From positions 1 to 64,000 of the forward strand of contig NHNW01000014.1 in the NCBI GenBank assembly GCA_002786025.1: a stretch of DNA of 64,000 bases. The letters run 5' to 3'. Position numbers and translations under genes: made by a program. Positions 42,423-54,320 of this stretch are shown piece after piece. How positions within the stretch are numbered: the first letter of the stretch is position 1; every line of letters begins with the position of its first letter. The stretch comes from Zasmidium citrigriseum. Lineage: Eukaryota; Ascomycota; Dothideomycetes; Mycosphaerellales; Mycosphaerellaceae. Below the pieces are notes generated by a model. The model was not told the origin of the DNA. It did not search any database and was given only the letters and a program-made list of their open reading frames with translations.

Positions 42423-45400
42423 TCACGCAGACTGCTCCTCCTCATTCTCCTCCTTCATCCTGCCGAGCACAAGTTGCTTATTAAACGGTGCCGTCGTCGG
42501 CCGATGCGGCACTGGCTCCTCTGTCGCCCATCGCCAGATGTTCTTCGTCGAACCCTTGGTCGCAAACTCGATCATCGGTGTGATGATGACTGTCAAGATC
42601 ATGATGACGGAGTAGCATACGACAGCAGTGATGAGCAGAATCGCCCAGTAGGGGAGGCTCAACGAGCTGAGGCTGACAGCGACATAGGCGCCTAAGCTCC
42701 AGAAGATGAAGCCGTGCATCACTGAAATCGAGGTCAGTCAAGTCAGATGAGAAATGTGAGGGCGACTTACGATAAATGGTCATAATATGCGGATGGAAGA
42801 AAGTAATGAGCTTGATACTCAACGCCTTCTGCACCCATGTCGAAAGCTCGACGATAACCTGAAGTCCAACAGAGAACGTAAGGACCGCCAAACTCGGCTC
42901 ATTGTAATTCGGGTACGCCCACCAAATGCTCGGAATCGTCTCAAAAATCGGTCGTCCAGTGGTTGGGTTCGGATGAATGGCGTTCTCCCAGGCCATGAAG
43001 GACCAGTAGTAGATGTCCGAGTTGAAGAGCAGCACCAGAGGCGTGGCAATGCTGATACCCGTTGCGAGAAACAGGATAGGGTAGAGTGCCCACCATCTTG
43101 CTTGCGTCCACTTGATCCAGTTGTACGTAATATCTGCGTCTGCCAGCAGTAGACCGAGCCAATGGCAAGCGCTCCAGCTGCGAGCGTACCACCCGGCGAG
43201 GATGCTCAAGGTGTAGAATAGCAGCCTTTTCCATGGTCTCTTGACGTCTTTGATCAGAACAGTTGCCAGGAGGGTGACAAACGAGAACTGCAGCTGCACT
43301 GGAATCGTCCAGAGCACACCAACACAGTAGTGGTTGATGATCTCAGGAGCGGCGTTCGGAATGATGTATGCCAACTCGACCATTTCGTTGATGAAAACGC
43401 CGAAGTTTGGTTGTGCCACAACATACGGCCAGGTGCTGTAAGAGACACTGGGTAGCCATTCGAGCTTCTTCGTCAGGCCGAGCGAGATCAAGAAGTACTC
43501 CAGCGTCATGAACACGAAGCAGGGCAGCAGCATTCGAGGTGCTCGAAGGAGCATCTTGTTCGCAATATCGTTGAGCTTGCCTGTCTTGAGGTACCGTTGT
43601 GCCAGGAATCGACAAGAGGTGACGAAGAAGGGACCAATCCAGAGAGGAGTCAAGACGTATGGTCCGAGAATATATGATAGCCACTGGTCCGCTCCGAAGT
43701 GCTGAGTCGAACCTTGACTCTCGGTGACATACGGCCAGAACGTGAGCGAGAAGTGGCGAAGCGTGACCATGATACAAGAGATCGCGACCAATCCGGCGAG
43801 GTAGTCGATTCGTTGTTGAGGCTGGTTCGGTGCTTGGGGCTTTTGCTCTTTGGTGGGTTCCGCCGTAGCTGCTCCAGTCATCCCGTCCGGTACAGGTTTG
43901 TCTTTCATCATGTCCAACGCGGACTTATCCTGCGGTGCAGTAGGGACCTCGAGTTTCAGCTTTCTATCGTAATTCTTCTCGTCCAGATCCATGAAGCTGA
44001 CACTCGCATGCTTCTTTTCGCCAGCGATGCGCATCTCCTCCATAGATCCGTGTGTCGGTACAGGGCTTGCATTTCTGATCTCATCCTGGTCTTTCTCTTC
44101 GCCAGCGAGATCCAGATACGCTCGCGTCCGTGCAGCCTCGATCTCGATGTCTTCGTCCTCTTCCGACGGATTGGTGACTCGCAAAGTTGGCGGATGCTCA
44201 AGGGGCGGAGTGAGAGGATCTTCCATAATGGTTCCTTGGCTAGCCTTTGCGCGAATGCTAGACGAGCCGGCGCGAGAGTGATGAGGGGTTGCTCTTCCAG
44301 ACAATGATCTTACGCTCCTCTTTGGCTGCACCAAGGAGTACATGGACTGCCACGGTGAGTGCAGACGAGATTCATACGCTGGAAGTGGTGTCATTGAGCC
44401 TGAGTTGTACCCCGAATTCGGCGATTGGTGGTCCGGCCGCGATGTATATCCAGGTGCTGGTGTCTCAATACCCGATGCTTCACCTTTGTTATGTGGAGGT
44501 CGTGGGCCTGGCGGGCCTGGGTAATTATTCGCCATGCCAGAACCAATAATAGATTGCCGTAAGGACTGTCTGAGTTTCTGCGTTGACGACCTCTTACTTC
44601 CTGGCCAACTGAATTCTCTGAGCTGCTTGATCTTGTACAAGGGACCACGCCGGATGAAAGCGTTGACAAGAGCAAACACGCCGAAGAAGCCGAAGGCGGC
44701 TGCGATGTATCCAGCAATAGTGCGGATGCGTTGATGCGGGACAGGTCGCTTCCAGGCTACCAGAGCGGCTGGCGAAAAGCTGGAAGATCCTCTGAGTGTA
44801 ATGTCGTCGGTTGAGCATGCGGCTGTCAGGCTACACTTTTGGTCGTATCTGGCGTGGTCTTGCGGAGTCATCAAGGAACTGTTGAAGAATGCGCGGATGT
44901 ATCTCACATTAGCGACTGAGCGGTTGGTTGGTGGGCCTTGCATATAATGGCTGTCGCCAGTGCTCCAGTGAGAGAAGTGCAATGTCTCGGGGACTTCAGG
45001 TAAGTCTCTTTGCATCTTGTTAATTTGTCGCGTTCTATTCTTGCCAATCCAGAAGTTCACAGTGTCGTTCGTCCAGTCAAATCGCAAGTCCTGAAAATCC
45101 CAAGGCTGACCTGGCGGTATCTTTGGCGGATTGCCTTTCTCAATGATGGTGTAATTAGTCGAGAGCTTGTACTCTGGCCACTCTCCGTTGACCAACTGAG
45201 TAATACGGGCTTGATCTGCTGAATTCATGTTGCACATGTCCATGTTAATGCTCTGGGAGTCATTGTACTGAAGGAACATTGACATGGCGGAGCCACCAAC
45301 CCACGGCTGGGCGGATCGCATTGAAGTTCTGAAAGATCCTATCAAGACGCTGGGATTAGCTCATTACCAGCGAAGAAGTATCATTCATTACTTACCGTAT

Positions 45401-45950
45401 AAAATGTCGCGTCGCAGAGAACGAATCTCTGCACCATTCGACAGGTGATCAAAATCGAATCCGTCCAGCCAGAATTCCAAACTGGGAGATGTGCCATCAA
45501 TGGCGTCTTGCCAGGGCAGAGTGCCTACCCAGAGGTTAGCACGTCATCCCTCGTCGAATGACTGAGACCCAGCCGCTTGTCCATTTGAACGTGTCCGGTT
45601 ATAGTTCGGCTTGAAGGAGAATCGTGGACATAGTCTGGTAGGTCGAGGTGCTTGAATGAAGGATATCGGTATCGTCACTCACCATTATTCCCGATATTTA
45701 GATTGGATGGGCTGGCTCCCTGGCGAAAGACTGTGTTCCATCCTTTCTGGTTCTTGTTCGCAAAGTCCCTCGCCTTGAAGACATCCCTATCAATGCCTGT
45801 CTCGTTGAAGTAAACAATTATTGCATCCGTGTAAAGCTCTCTCGTGGAAGGGTCTCGATATCCGCAGGAGCACTGGCTAGGAAGAGTCACATTGCGGCCA
45901 GCGCCTGCGACAGCCTGTAGAAGAAACGATATTACAAGGATGAGGAGCAT
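42423..45950 (-). CDS. fusion of inactive GH16-like ectodomain and acyltransferase-3 membrane domain
   Basis: Four exons (45950-45683, 45524-45396, 45338-42771, 42721-42423) with consistent phases give 1087 residues. Order: signal peptide (MLLILVISFLLQAVAG); a GH16/concanavalin-like domain at about 20-320, with EIRSLRRDILYGSFRTSMRS, then DLRFDWTNDTVNFWIG, LHFSHWSTG and VANVRYIRAFFNSS; a membrane helix at about 339-361; a disordered linker (about 362-640); and an acyltransferase-3 domain starting QQRIDYLAGLVAISCIMVTLRHF with about ten helices. The GH16 catalytic ExDxxE is Asn164-Met-Asp-Met-Cys-Asn169, so both Glu are lost and the domain is probably a binding module. Likely an O-acyltransferase for an extracellular glycan. 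First intron is 158 bases. Confidence 0.87.
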
Positions 45951-47154
45951 CTTGGCTCGCGAGCTGGACAAGATCACGCTCTCTTGTTGACGGCAACAAA
46001 CATTTGAACGAGTATCCGTCTGAAGATGGGAGGCAGGGTCGCAGCCGCAAGTCAAAGTCCAAACCCGCCTTGTACCGCCGGAGATTCGAGTACAGGTGGA
46101 CCAAGATCTCACCACTCGGCCAGAGCGATGCAAAAACCATGCTGCCCATGCATTACGTCTGGCACAAAGACAGCCACTTCTTGGCCCCACGAGTCAGCGA
46201 TCCAACGACCGGCGTTGACAAAGCCTAGACGCTGACCCTTGTGCTTCCTGTGGATGGCTGATCCGCCATTCCCATCTTGTCAACAGGTTTCCATGAGCGG
46301 ATCTTTCGATGTCGTCGACTGTTGGTCGTGTTTGAAATGATTAGGGTTGTCGAAGTATTAGAAATTATGGTTTCAGCCGAACCATAATCTTGAGCTTCGC
46401 TTGCACATGGTTCACCGGCGGCAAAGACATTGAGCTTGTTCTTGGCGATCAAGAGACGTTCTCATCGTCACGTACCACAGACTGGGAAAGTCTGTGCTCC
46501 GTCGGTGTGAGTGTAGGACATCATTGGCCTAGAGCCTGTCTCGCAGACCTGAATTGGGCATGTCGCTGGCGCTCTCTTATGCCCGGATTGTGCTGCCATA
46601 TCCAAGATGTAGACCAACAGTCCGAAGGAAAGCGAGCATCGAGCTCTAGTTACTCGTCTTGCTACCTCAGATCTTTTGTCATCGTCGTGGTTAAACAAGG
46701 ATGTTAGAGTGGCCACTTGAGCGGGCGCATGCCAGGGACGTTCTTGTCACGCGTGCATCGCCTCCGTGCTTGAATTTCCTCACTTTCGCGGATTTGCCAG
46801 CACTGCAGGGCAGACTTTGATAGACCGACGATAATGTCGACGTTGGCGCGGTCAGTCAAGTTTGTTGTTGCAAAAGAGAGGAGGCTGGGGCGATGGAAAG
46901 GGTGAGTGATTTTCTCGGCCGGAACCTGCCGCGTTCCGAGGACTCAACGTCACCTCGTCATCGCGTCAGCGACTTGTACAAAACACAAACAAACAACACC
47001 GATCGCAAGTCAATCCTTACGCCGTTGAACGGCTTTGCTGGGATTATGAAGCCAGTGGGAAGCAAGAAGCGTGTGCACATGCAGAAAGACAATTTAAGGC
47101 GCAAAGGCAGAGCGCAGACACCGACCAGTCCATCATTGTCGTGCCAACTTTGCA
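45951..47154. other. intergenic, no gene seen
   Basis: 1.2 kb between the two acyltransferase genes on the same strand. Frames of up to 122 codons on the plus strand lack support. Confidence 0.45.
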
Positions 47155-48645
47155 TCAGTCCACCAGCCAAAGATACGTATTCTTCGCCAGCCATCTCGAG
47201 GGAAGATCAACGCAGCGATAGAACAACTCCGAGAAGACTGCCACCGCCACCAAGCATGTGATGAGGACTACCGCATTGGCACCGGCCACGCTCATGCCCT
47301 TGCCACCCAATTCGAGCCAGAGCTTGATGCCGCCTGTCCAGAAGACGATACATTGGGCAACGAAGATGCCTGTGTCACATATCAGCTTCATCCAGTCAGG
47401 GTCACTGCTCTACATTGCTTACTGAACGAGCGCTCTCCGAGCCACACCAGGGGCTTGAACGAGAGGAAGTATTGGGCATTTTCAAAAAGTTCGATCGCAA
47501 TCATTGCTCCGCAAATGATGAACCAGTCATCAAGTCTTGCGTATGGTCCGTCAGCGACGAATGTCGCTGGAGAGTGGTTCTCGGAAAGGTCCAGGTACGG
47601 ATGCAGGACCAGCATGCTATGCTCGTATTGTGGCAGCACCGCCCATGTATACTTCAGGGCGATACCAACTGCCGCGGAAAGCAGTGCAATGGCCCAGAAT
47701 GGTACGCGCCAGTCATCCTTGATTCTAAATCCGCGCTTCAGCTCAGCTTTGAGCGTCGAGTTGATGGCGACGTCTGCAAATATCAAGCCAGTCGCGGAGT
47801 ACCAGCCCCAGGACCCCATCCAGAAACTGCCAAGCGCGAACAGCCCGATGCCTTGGATATGCCATTTGGGGCGGGTGTACGGCAAGATGACCATGAGGAA
47901 GTAGACCGTGAACGACTTCAACATGTTAGCGCATGGTTGAGTAATGCTTGAGATTTCTACTGACCTGGAAGTAAACAATGCTCGACACCCACAGTGAAGC
48001 AGTTGGCCAGAACCTGTTCGCCGCTTGGGTGTAGAAGTCATCCGTGATCCAAAAGAGATTGAACAGCGAATTAAGCGCGGCCACGACATCGTACGCTTTC
48101 GCGGGAGTCTTGATTGTCTCGTTGGGCAGCTTTGACTTGAAATCATCGATATAAGCAGTCCCGATCTGAGTGAAGATGAGAGTGGCCATACCAGATCCCA
48201 CGAAAAGGATCACGACCATGCGCACGATGCGTCTCACGACTGTCGCAGCGTACACTTGACCCGTGGGATTTTGCAGGAACGAGTAACAGATCGTTCGCAT
48301 TGACAAGATGATGAAGAAGTTGTGGATCAGGTCGGCATTCCACAACGGCACACTGAGAATTCGTCGCAAGAAGCTTTGGTATGCTGGTCCTGGAGTCACG
48401 TCGGAGACCAGTGTGGGGATGAATGCTTCAAAGAACGTCCAGAAGAAGCTCTCGATAACCAGAAGTCCGCGAAGCCCGGTCAGGTACAGCTGATGGCTTG
48501 ACCGATCGATAGTGACAATGCTTCTGAAGGTCTGCATGGCTCCATGGCGTGTTCCTTCGGTGGATGTTGGCTCATCTGTCGCAGATGTCTCGTGGACTTG
48601 GGATACGTCCGACTTGCGCTTTTCGTCGTCTTTGGGAGCAGACAT
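47155..48645 (-). CDS. acyltransferase-3 family membrane protein
   Basis: Exons 48645-47965, 47915-47423 and 47369-47155 with introns of 49 and 53 bases give 462 residues. A soluble acidic N-terminus of about 60 residues leads into the family start HQLYLTGLRGLLVIESFFWTF and about ten predicted membrane helices (for example MVVILFVGSGMATLIFTQIG, VPFWAIALLSAAVGIALKYT, ANAVVLITCLVAVAVFSELF). The family (PF01757) moves acyl groups, often acetyl, onto sugars or lipids at membranes. Unlike its neighbour at 42423 it has no ectodomain. It is divergent from the GT2 synthase gene, sharing a 1.3 kb upstream region, which suggests joint regulation. Confidence 0.86.
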
Positions 48646-49991
48646 TTCGTCAGATGCCAGTATCGAAGGCCGGTCGAAATCGGACGGTGAATGCAAAGTC
48701 GCAAAGATGTGCTTCGACTCGCTGAACGTCAATCAGTGAAAATGCTGCTGGTCCTTGCTTGAGAGATCCGACCGCAGAGTCTGTGAGTTGTCGAAAAGTC
48801 TGCAGCGCCTGCAACCTCACCGAGCAGCTGTAGACGCTCAAGCAGTCAAAGCGAAATCCAAAGCGGCTGGTGGCAGATCCGGAAAATGTCAACTCGACCC
48901 CCAGCGGTAATAGGATTCGTCAAGAGTTGCTTGCTTGATGAACTCAACGATTCCGTACTGTTTGTTGACCTGAGTGACCTGCAATGTCCAAACGGTCAGA
49001 GGTCTTTAGGACTGAGCGCCGATCAGTCGACGGAAGAGAACCGCTTTGGGAAAGCAAAAGTCTGGTTCTTTACCGCCGAAGCTACCAGACTCGAGGAACA
49101 TGCTCGATTGCGGGCGAACGGACTTCTGGAATCGATCTGTCGTTGAGTGCACAAGGCTAACACCGGCGTCAGGCACTGTGCGTCTACGATGACTTTTTAC
49201 TTGAACGCCGGTCAACTCAACTGCTTTCGGCACTTGTCATGCATCACGAGTCACGTCAATCTGGGAAGATCGTCTGTCGATATATCGGCCCTGCTATAAT
49301 AAACTCAGGACCATGAACAGAGTTGCGGCGGAGACCCAGAATTCTCGCCCCCACGCCACATGTTGCGCCATTGAGCGCTTAGCTTTTCGGACTATTGCTC
49401 TGGACAACAACGCCGGTCAGAGATGATGCAACACATGTTCGTCAAGATTGGCTCTCGATTTCTGTCTCAGCTGGGCCGGGTTTATCGCCGTGTGAGGAGA
49501 ACTAGATTCAGGCAGAGTCAATAACCGTTGAAGGCCGATCACATCCACAGACAGTCGGGACTTGCTGTGGTTGAAGACACCAAGACTTGAACGACGTCTG
49601 GCCGTTTCGATGACAGCCTGTGTCAAGTTTGTCAACCCGATGGGCTGGCCTGATGACAGTTTGACAGCGTGGCCACCAGTCTCGATGATCTCGCCACATC
49701 TGGATGACTTCACGTGCCGTTGCCCTCTCTCCGAGGTCTTGATCTGGCCCGTGAGGCAATCGGTGTCTCTTGCGCAGATATATTGACTCGGGACAGGAGG
49801 GTTTGTTTCATACACAAGGTGAGGCATCGACAACGTTCTCTGAGCGACTCTACAGCGCCCTCTCGTTACAGCGCTTTCACTCTTTTCACACTGCTGCCCC
49901 TTTCATTTGGCAGTTAGACGTCACCGCACACTCAATCAATCGCGAAATACTCATCAAGCGATTCTTCGACCCTCACCCAACTCCGAGCGAA
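48646..49991. promoter_or_regulatory. divergent promoter region, acyltransferase and GT2 synthase
   Basis: 1.35 kb between two start codons on opposite strands. The GT2 frame is open for 74 codons upstream of its ATG without another ATG. No operator-like motif was identified. Confidence 0.5.
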
Positions 49992-51542
49992 ATGCTCTCA
50001 TTCTCTAAGTCGACTCTACCAACCACCCACCAGCATGAATCAAGAAATGGATCACAGTCAACTTCCGGAAAGCAATCTACAATTTACTCCATCACATCCA
50101 GCATAGTGAGCAGCGTACGAACAGGAACCACCAAATTCTCAGACTGGGTACTCGATTGGACGCCAATTGCCCTGGTCTTCACCTACTTCGTGGTCACGAC
50201 AGCGGCGTTCTGTCTATGCAACCAGGCAACGATCGAGGTCTTTTACTTCTTTTACATGTCGACAAACTTCTACATCGCAGCATGCTGTGTGATCGAATCG
50301 TTCCTTGGCCTGACTCCAGTTCGAGATGCTCGCAAGGCGGCGATGGCAGTTGAGGCCACTGGTGGCCAATTCCCAAGCGACCTGAATGGCAAGGCAAAGG
50401 ACTTGCCAATTATCGACCTGGTCATTGTGGCATATCTGCCGAATGAGAAGGAGATCATCCGCAACCAAGTTCTGTACGCTTGCGAGGAACTTGTGTATCC
50501 CAAGGAGAAGCTTCGAATCAACTTGGTCTACAACACGCCAAAGCCCATCGAACCTCTGGAGAGTGAGCTTGCTCTACTGCCGGAACAGTACAAGAACCTC
50601 AGAGTCATTAAAGTGCCAGGCTCGAAGTCCAAGGCCGACAACCTCAACTACTTTTTCAACCTTCGCTCTGACGCGGATGTCATTAGCATCTTCGACTCCG
50701 ATCACTGCCCCCACCCACACAACCCACGCTGGGCTGCCGAGCGCTTTCTTGCCGATGAGACCGTCGACATTGTCCAAGGCCGCTGTATCGTCTACAATAC
50801 CAACGAGAGCTTCTACGCCAAGATGATCGCCGTCGAGTTCGACAAGATCTACGCAATCTCTCACCCCGGTCGAAGTAGGATGTTCGGCTTCGGTCTCTTC
50901 TGCGGTAGCAACGGCTACTGGAAAGCACCGCTTCTCCGCGAGCACAAAATGCACGGCGACATGCTTACCGAAGACATCGACTCCGCCCTCCGAGCGTACG
51001 GCAAAGGCAAGAAAGCCGTCCACGACATGAACGTTACCTCATTCGAAATGGCCCCCAACACATTTCAAGCTTTCTGGAAGCAACGACTTAGGTGGGCGCA
51101 AGGCTGGACGCAAGCCTCCTGGAAGCACATGCCCCTTGCCTGGACCAATCCACCCAATGGCAAGCGTGGTATGGACGAGCGCTTCGGTGTCGTTTCGTTG
51201 CTCCTTGTCCGCGAAATCAGCTACTATCTCGTCACGCAACATACTTGCCTACTCCTCAGCTTCGTCATCACCGACTGGCCACGCAATCCAGGAGAGCTTG
51301 TACGCTTGCTTTTCTTTCGCTACCCCATGGCCGAATGGTTCCTCTTCGCCACCATCATCGCACTGCTCTTCACCCTCTACTTCACCGAGAAGGTGCGGTC
51401 CGAGTTCACGACCTGGAAGTCAATGCTCCTATTCTGCATCATCTACATTCCGTACCTGGTCCTCATGGCTACGATGGGACTTTACGGTCATGCCCGGCAG
51501 ATGATCAGATATTCGAGCTGGAATCCGACTGCAAGGAAGTAG
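49992..51542 (+). CDS. family 2 glycosyltransferase, processive polysaccharide synthase
   Basis: An intronless frame of 516 residues from the ATG at 49992. Two helices near residues 53-100 (LVFTYFVVTTAAFCL and FYFFYMSTNFYIAACCVI), a cytosolic GT-A domain, then about three C-terminal helices. GT2 signatures: VIVAYLPNEKEII, SKADNLNYF, FDSDH (Asp235 and Asp237), TEDID (Asp328 as general base) and QRLRW (364-368), the set found in chitin, hyaluronan and cellulose-type synthases. It resembles the conserved fungal GT2 group described in Zymoseptoria and Fusarium as needed for surface growth and virulence; orthology is not tested. Product unknown; a beta-linked surface polysaccharide is expected. 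Confidence 0.92.
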   Translation: MLSFSKSTLPTTHQHESRNGSQSTSGKQSTIYSITSSIVSSVRTGTTKFSDWVLDWTPIALVFTYFVVTTAAFCLCNQATIEVFYFFYMSTNFYIAACCVIESFLGLTPVRDARKAAMAVEATGGQFPSDLNGKAKDLPIIDLVIVAYLPNEKEIIRNQVLYACEELVYPKEKLRINLVYNTPKPIEPLESELALLPEQYKNLRVIKVPGSKSKADNLNYFFNLRSDADVISIFDSDHCPHPHNPRWAAERFLADETVDIVQGRCIVYNTNESFYAKMIAVEFDKIYAISHPGRSRMFGFGLFCGSNGYWKAPLLREHKMHGDMLTEDIDSALRAYGKGKKAVHDMNVTSFEMAPNTFQAFWKQRLRWAQGWTQASWKHMPLAWTNPPNGKRGMDERFGVVSLLLVREISYYLVTQHTCLLLSFVITDWPRNPGELVRLLFFRYPMAEWFLFATIIALLFTLYFTEKVRSEFTTWKSMLLFCIIYIPYLVLMATMGLYGHARQMIRYSSWNPTARK

Positions 51543-53162
51543 CGATGTTCTTGAGGTCGCATTCTCGTATCTCGTATTTGCTGTACATATCAATCGTTAC
51601 TAGCGAAGGCGTTTGGGACCACTCGAGAAAGAGTGATGATCATGGAATATTGAGATAGACTACAATCGCTTATATGAATAATGCTATCAGCTACCAACAA
51701 CATTCATCATCTCTCCTCGACTGGGCCAAGGCCTCTGACAAACTTGTTCACTATTTGTATTTGCAGTTCACGACATAACACTCGTTACATGAGGTTCACG
51801 ACAGCGTGGTCGGTGCTTTGCATTTGTAGTACCTGCATTAACTTGCAGCGATTTTTCTCCGTCGAGATCTTGGTACTTTAATGCAGCGCAAAGGGGTTCT
51901 GCATGTACCTTGCATTCGACATGCAAGACTGCGAAGTCAATATCACGAAGGAGCCTTCTCAGTGCGCCCAGCATACGATATTTGTTACCATGGTGACCCG
52001 TGAATTCTTCACAGCCTTGCCTGAAAGGAGAACGGAGTCTTCACAATCATCAACATTAACGTTCAGATCATCGTCACTATGACAACAATGAAGATTGCCA
52101 GTGATGTATCCCCAACGCATTACACATACCGGCTGTTGTTGCCATGTGCTCCTGAAGAAAGACGTTCCTCATGATCCACGGTCCTCGCATCATCGATGAA
52201 CCAAACCATCCCCGCCACGAGGTCAATCCCCACTCCGACCGTGATTGCGAAGGTCCCGTGTCAATACATCATTGTTTCATCTCATCGTTCTGGATGTTGG
52301 AGAAACGCCTCGAGGGACGCTTAGAAGTTTGGTAAAGCGGGAGGATGTTTCGGCCAGCCTTTGGTGCAACTGAGACATTGGTTCCGATCAAGTTTGGTAG
52401 ACTACCGAACCTTTCTTGTTGTGTGTTTAAGACATTGTGGAGTTGCTTCGAGATTTTGTCTAAGACAAGGCTTGGCTGAGAAGGAGTTCGTCGTCAGCGG
52501 AGTTGATGTGACGTCTTGCATTTTGATGAGACTGTGAAGGGAAGGTGTCGACCTGTCGTAGAGGTGCCTGCCATGTCGTCCGGCATCGAGATTGACGTAA
52601 GTCGGAAATATGCCCTGCTGCCTCTCAACAAGCCGCACGTGGTCTTTTGGTCTTTCTTGCTCTGCATTGCAGCGCGACATGCTTATCGCTAAGTTCCAGA
52701 CTTCTTCCGAAGCAGGATCTCTGATTTCATTTCCTGAACATGCGTAAAAATCTATGTTTCAGGATTCTGACTTTCAAAGCTACCTGTACTCATCGCGAGG
52801 TGCCCAATTTTACCCTGTCCTGGGAAAGATAACGTTTCACAGTAGGCGACGAGATCATGAACATAAATTAACAGACACAAGCTGGGCTTGAAGTGTAGTC
52901 GTACATATCAACATCTGTCCATCAAGCTTCCACGGACCTCTTCAGAGAGTGTGAAAAGGCGGAGATATGTGTCTTTGGGGCTTAGAAGTTGTTGTCATTC
53001 GCTGCATCCCATCTCATCAACGATATTATCTGGCATTGATTGTACTGGATGACAAAGCCTCTAACATCTGCAGCTAGATCTTGACATAGTCCGATCACAT
53101 TTTGGTGCGTGATGAGTAAACTTGGAGTGTGCACAATTTCTTGCGGCCCCTCGAGTCAATAT
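51543..53162. other. long intergenic between convergent genes
   Basis: 1.6 kb between the stops of the GT2 and six-hairpin glycosidase genes. Only short unsupported frames; no repeat or RNA gene recognised. Confidence 0.5.
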
Positions 53163-54320
53163 CTATTGTGAGCAATTTCCAGCGCATACGCAGTCTCGAT
53201 ACGCGGCAAACAACATCACACCAAAACTCTGCCCCTCTGGAGAGCCGCTCGTGTACTGGCCTCGGTTCGACCAGTCGGTAGGGTTGACCGCCGGAGACAT
53301 AATACCCTTTGAATTGACATGGGCAGAAACAGCCTTGCGGCTGTCGTCTGCCCATTTCACATAATCGCTCGTAAATGTCGACGGCTCCAAGACTGCCATA
53401 CGATAGACCACAGCTGCCAACAATGCCGTTCCACTCGTCTCGCCAAACCAGCTGCTATCGGGCAAGTAGTTGCGGAGGAGTCCATTTGAGTCCCGACCTG
53501 CGCTGCGAGCGCCGTCCACGATTTCCTTGATCCAGCCGACGAGCTGATTTCGTTGCTGACCAAGATTGGTCATTCCGTTCGGCCAGTGCGTAATTGTTGC
53601 TAGGACTCGAGCCATTCCCATCGCAGCCCAAGCGTTTCCCGTGCTCCAGATTCCGCGATCGGTTGTACCGCTCGGTCCTGGCACAATGTGCTGCCAGGTA
53701 GACCCAGAAGGCTGCAGAATCCCTCGATACAGAGAACACTGGGTCACTGCTTGTTGCATCAGGTTTAGATCATTGTCTCTCACTGCAGCGTAGGCCAAAA
53801 ACGGGGGGACCATGTAGATGAAGTCAGACCAAGCTTCGATATCGCTTTCGCGGTGGGAGATGGCGCCGTTGGCAAAGCGTGGAACGTTGTTCAAGATGTG
53901 TGACTTTTGCCTCTCGGCAGCATTGTAGTAATCGCCATTTGTCTGCCCGATGAGCAATGCGCTCACCCCAAGTGAGCATGGATCTCCTGCGGCGCCGTCT
54001 CCGTTGACAAGAGTATTACCCGACAAAGTAATGTGCGGCATGGCGTAGGATAGTGAGGCTATTCGGACGTCGGGGCGAGGCAGCTGGCCGTTGGGAAATG
54101 CACTCGGCGAGAAGACCGAAAGGTCGGCATCGTATAATTCCAGCAATGCTTCTGCACATGTGCCGTACTCCCAGCTGTGCGAGGATAGAGATTGGGCCTT
54201 CGATGCCACTTTGTTCTGATCGAAGCCAGCGTTGACGTTGGGACATTGAGCGGATGAGGACTGCATCAACGCAAGGAAGACCAGAAGGGGCCGCGGTGGC
54301 AAGAAATGACTGGCCCGCAT
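53163..54320 (-). CDS. secreted six-hairpin glycosidase (GH88/GH105-like)
   Basis: An intronless frame of 385 residues from the ATG at 54320, which starts a signal peptide (MRASHFLPPRPLLVFLALMQ, ending SSSAQC). The frame is open to an ATG at 54524, but that extension has no signal. The fold pattern of an (alpha/alpha)6 barrel is seen: ISHRESDIEAWSDFIYMVPPFLAYAA (Asp-rich active-site segment, family style D-x-x-W-x-D), DRGIWSTGNAWAAMGMARVL, and WFGETSGTALLAAVVYRMAV. Closest family known to me is the unsaturated uronyl/rhamnogalacturonyl hydrolase-like group. In this context it may trim the polysaccharide made by the GT2; alternatively it degrades plant pectin. Substrate unproven. Confidence 0.82.
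   Translation of the reverse strand: MRASHFLPPRPLLVFLALMQSSSAQCPNVNAGFDQNKVASKAQSLSSHSWEYGTCAEALLELYDADLSVFSPSAFPNGQLPRPDVRIASLSYAMPHITLSGNTLVNGDGAAGDPCSLGVSALLIGQTNGDYYNAAERQKSHILNNVPRFANGAISHRESDIEAWSDFIYMVPPFLAYAAVRDNDLNLMQQAVTQCSLYRGILQPSGSTWQHIVPGPSGTTDRGIWSTGNAWAAMGMARVLATITHWPNGMTNLGQQRNQLVGWIKEIVDGARSAGRDSNGLLRNYLPDSSWFGETSGTALLAAVVYRMAVLEPSTFTSDYVKWADDSRKAVSAHVNSKGIMSPAVNPTDWSNRGQYTSGSPEGQSFGVMLFAAYRDCVCAGNCSQ

Noticed and set aside
42198..43152. Plus-strand frames of 165 and 121 codons
   Set aside because: Antisense to the acyltransferase-3 exons and the neighbouring spacer.
52402..52680. 92-codon minus-strand frame in the long intergenic
   Set aside because: Isolated, without signal peptide, domain or splice support.
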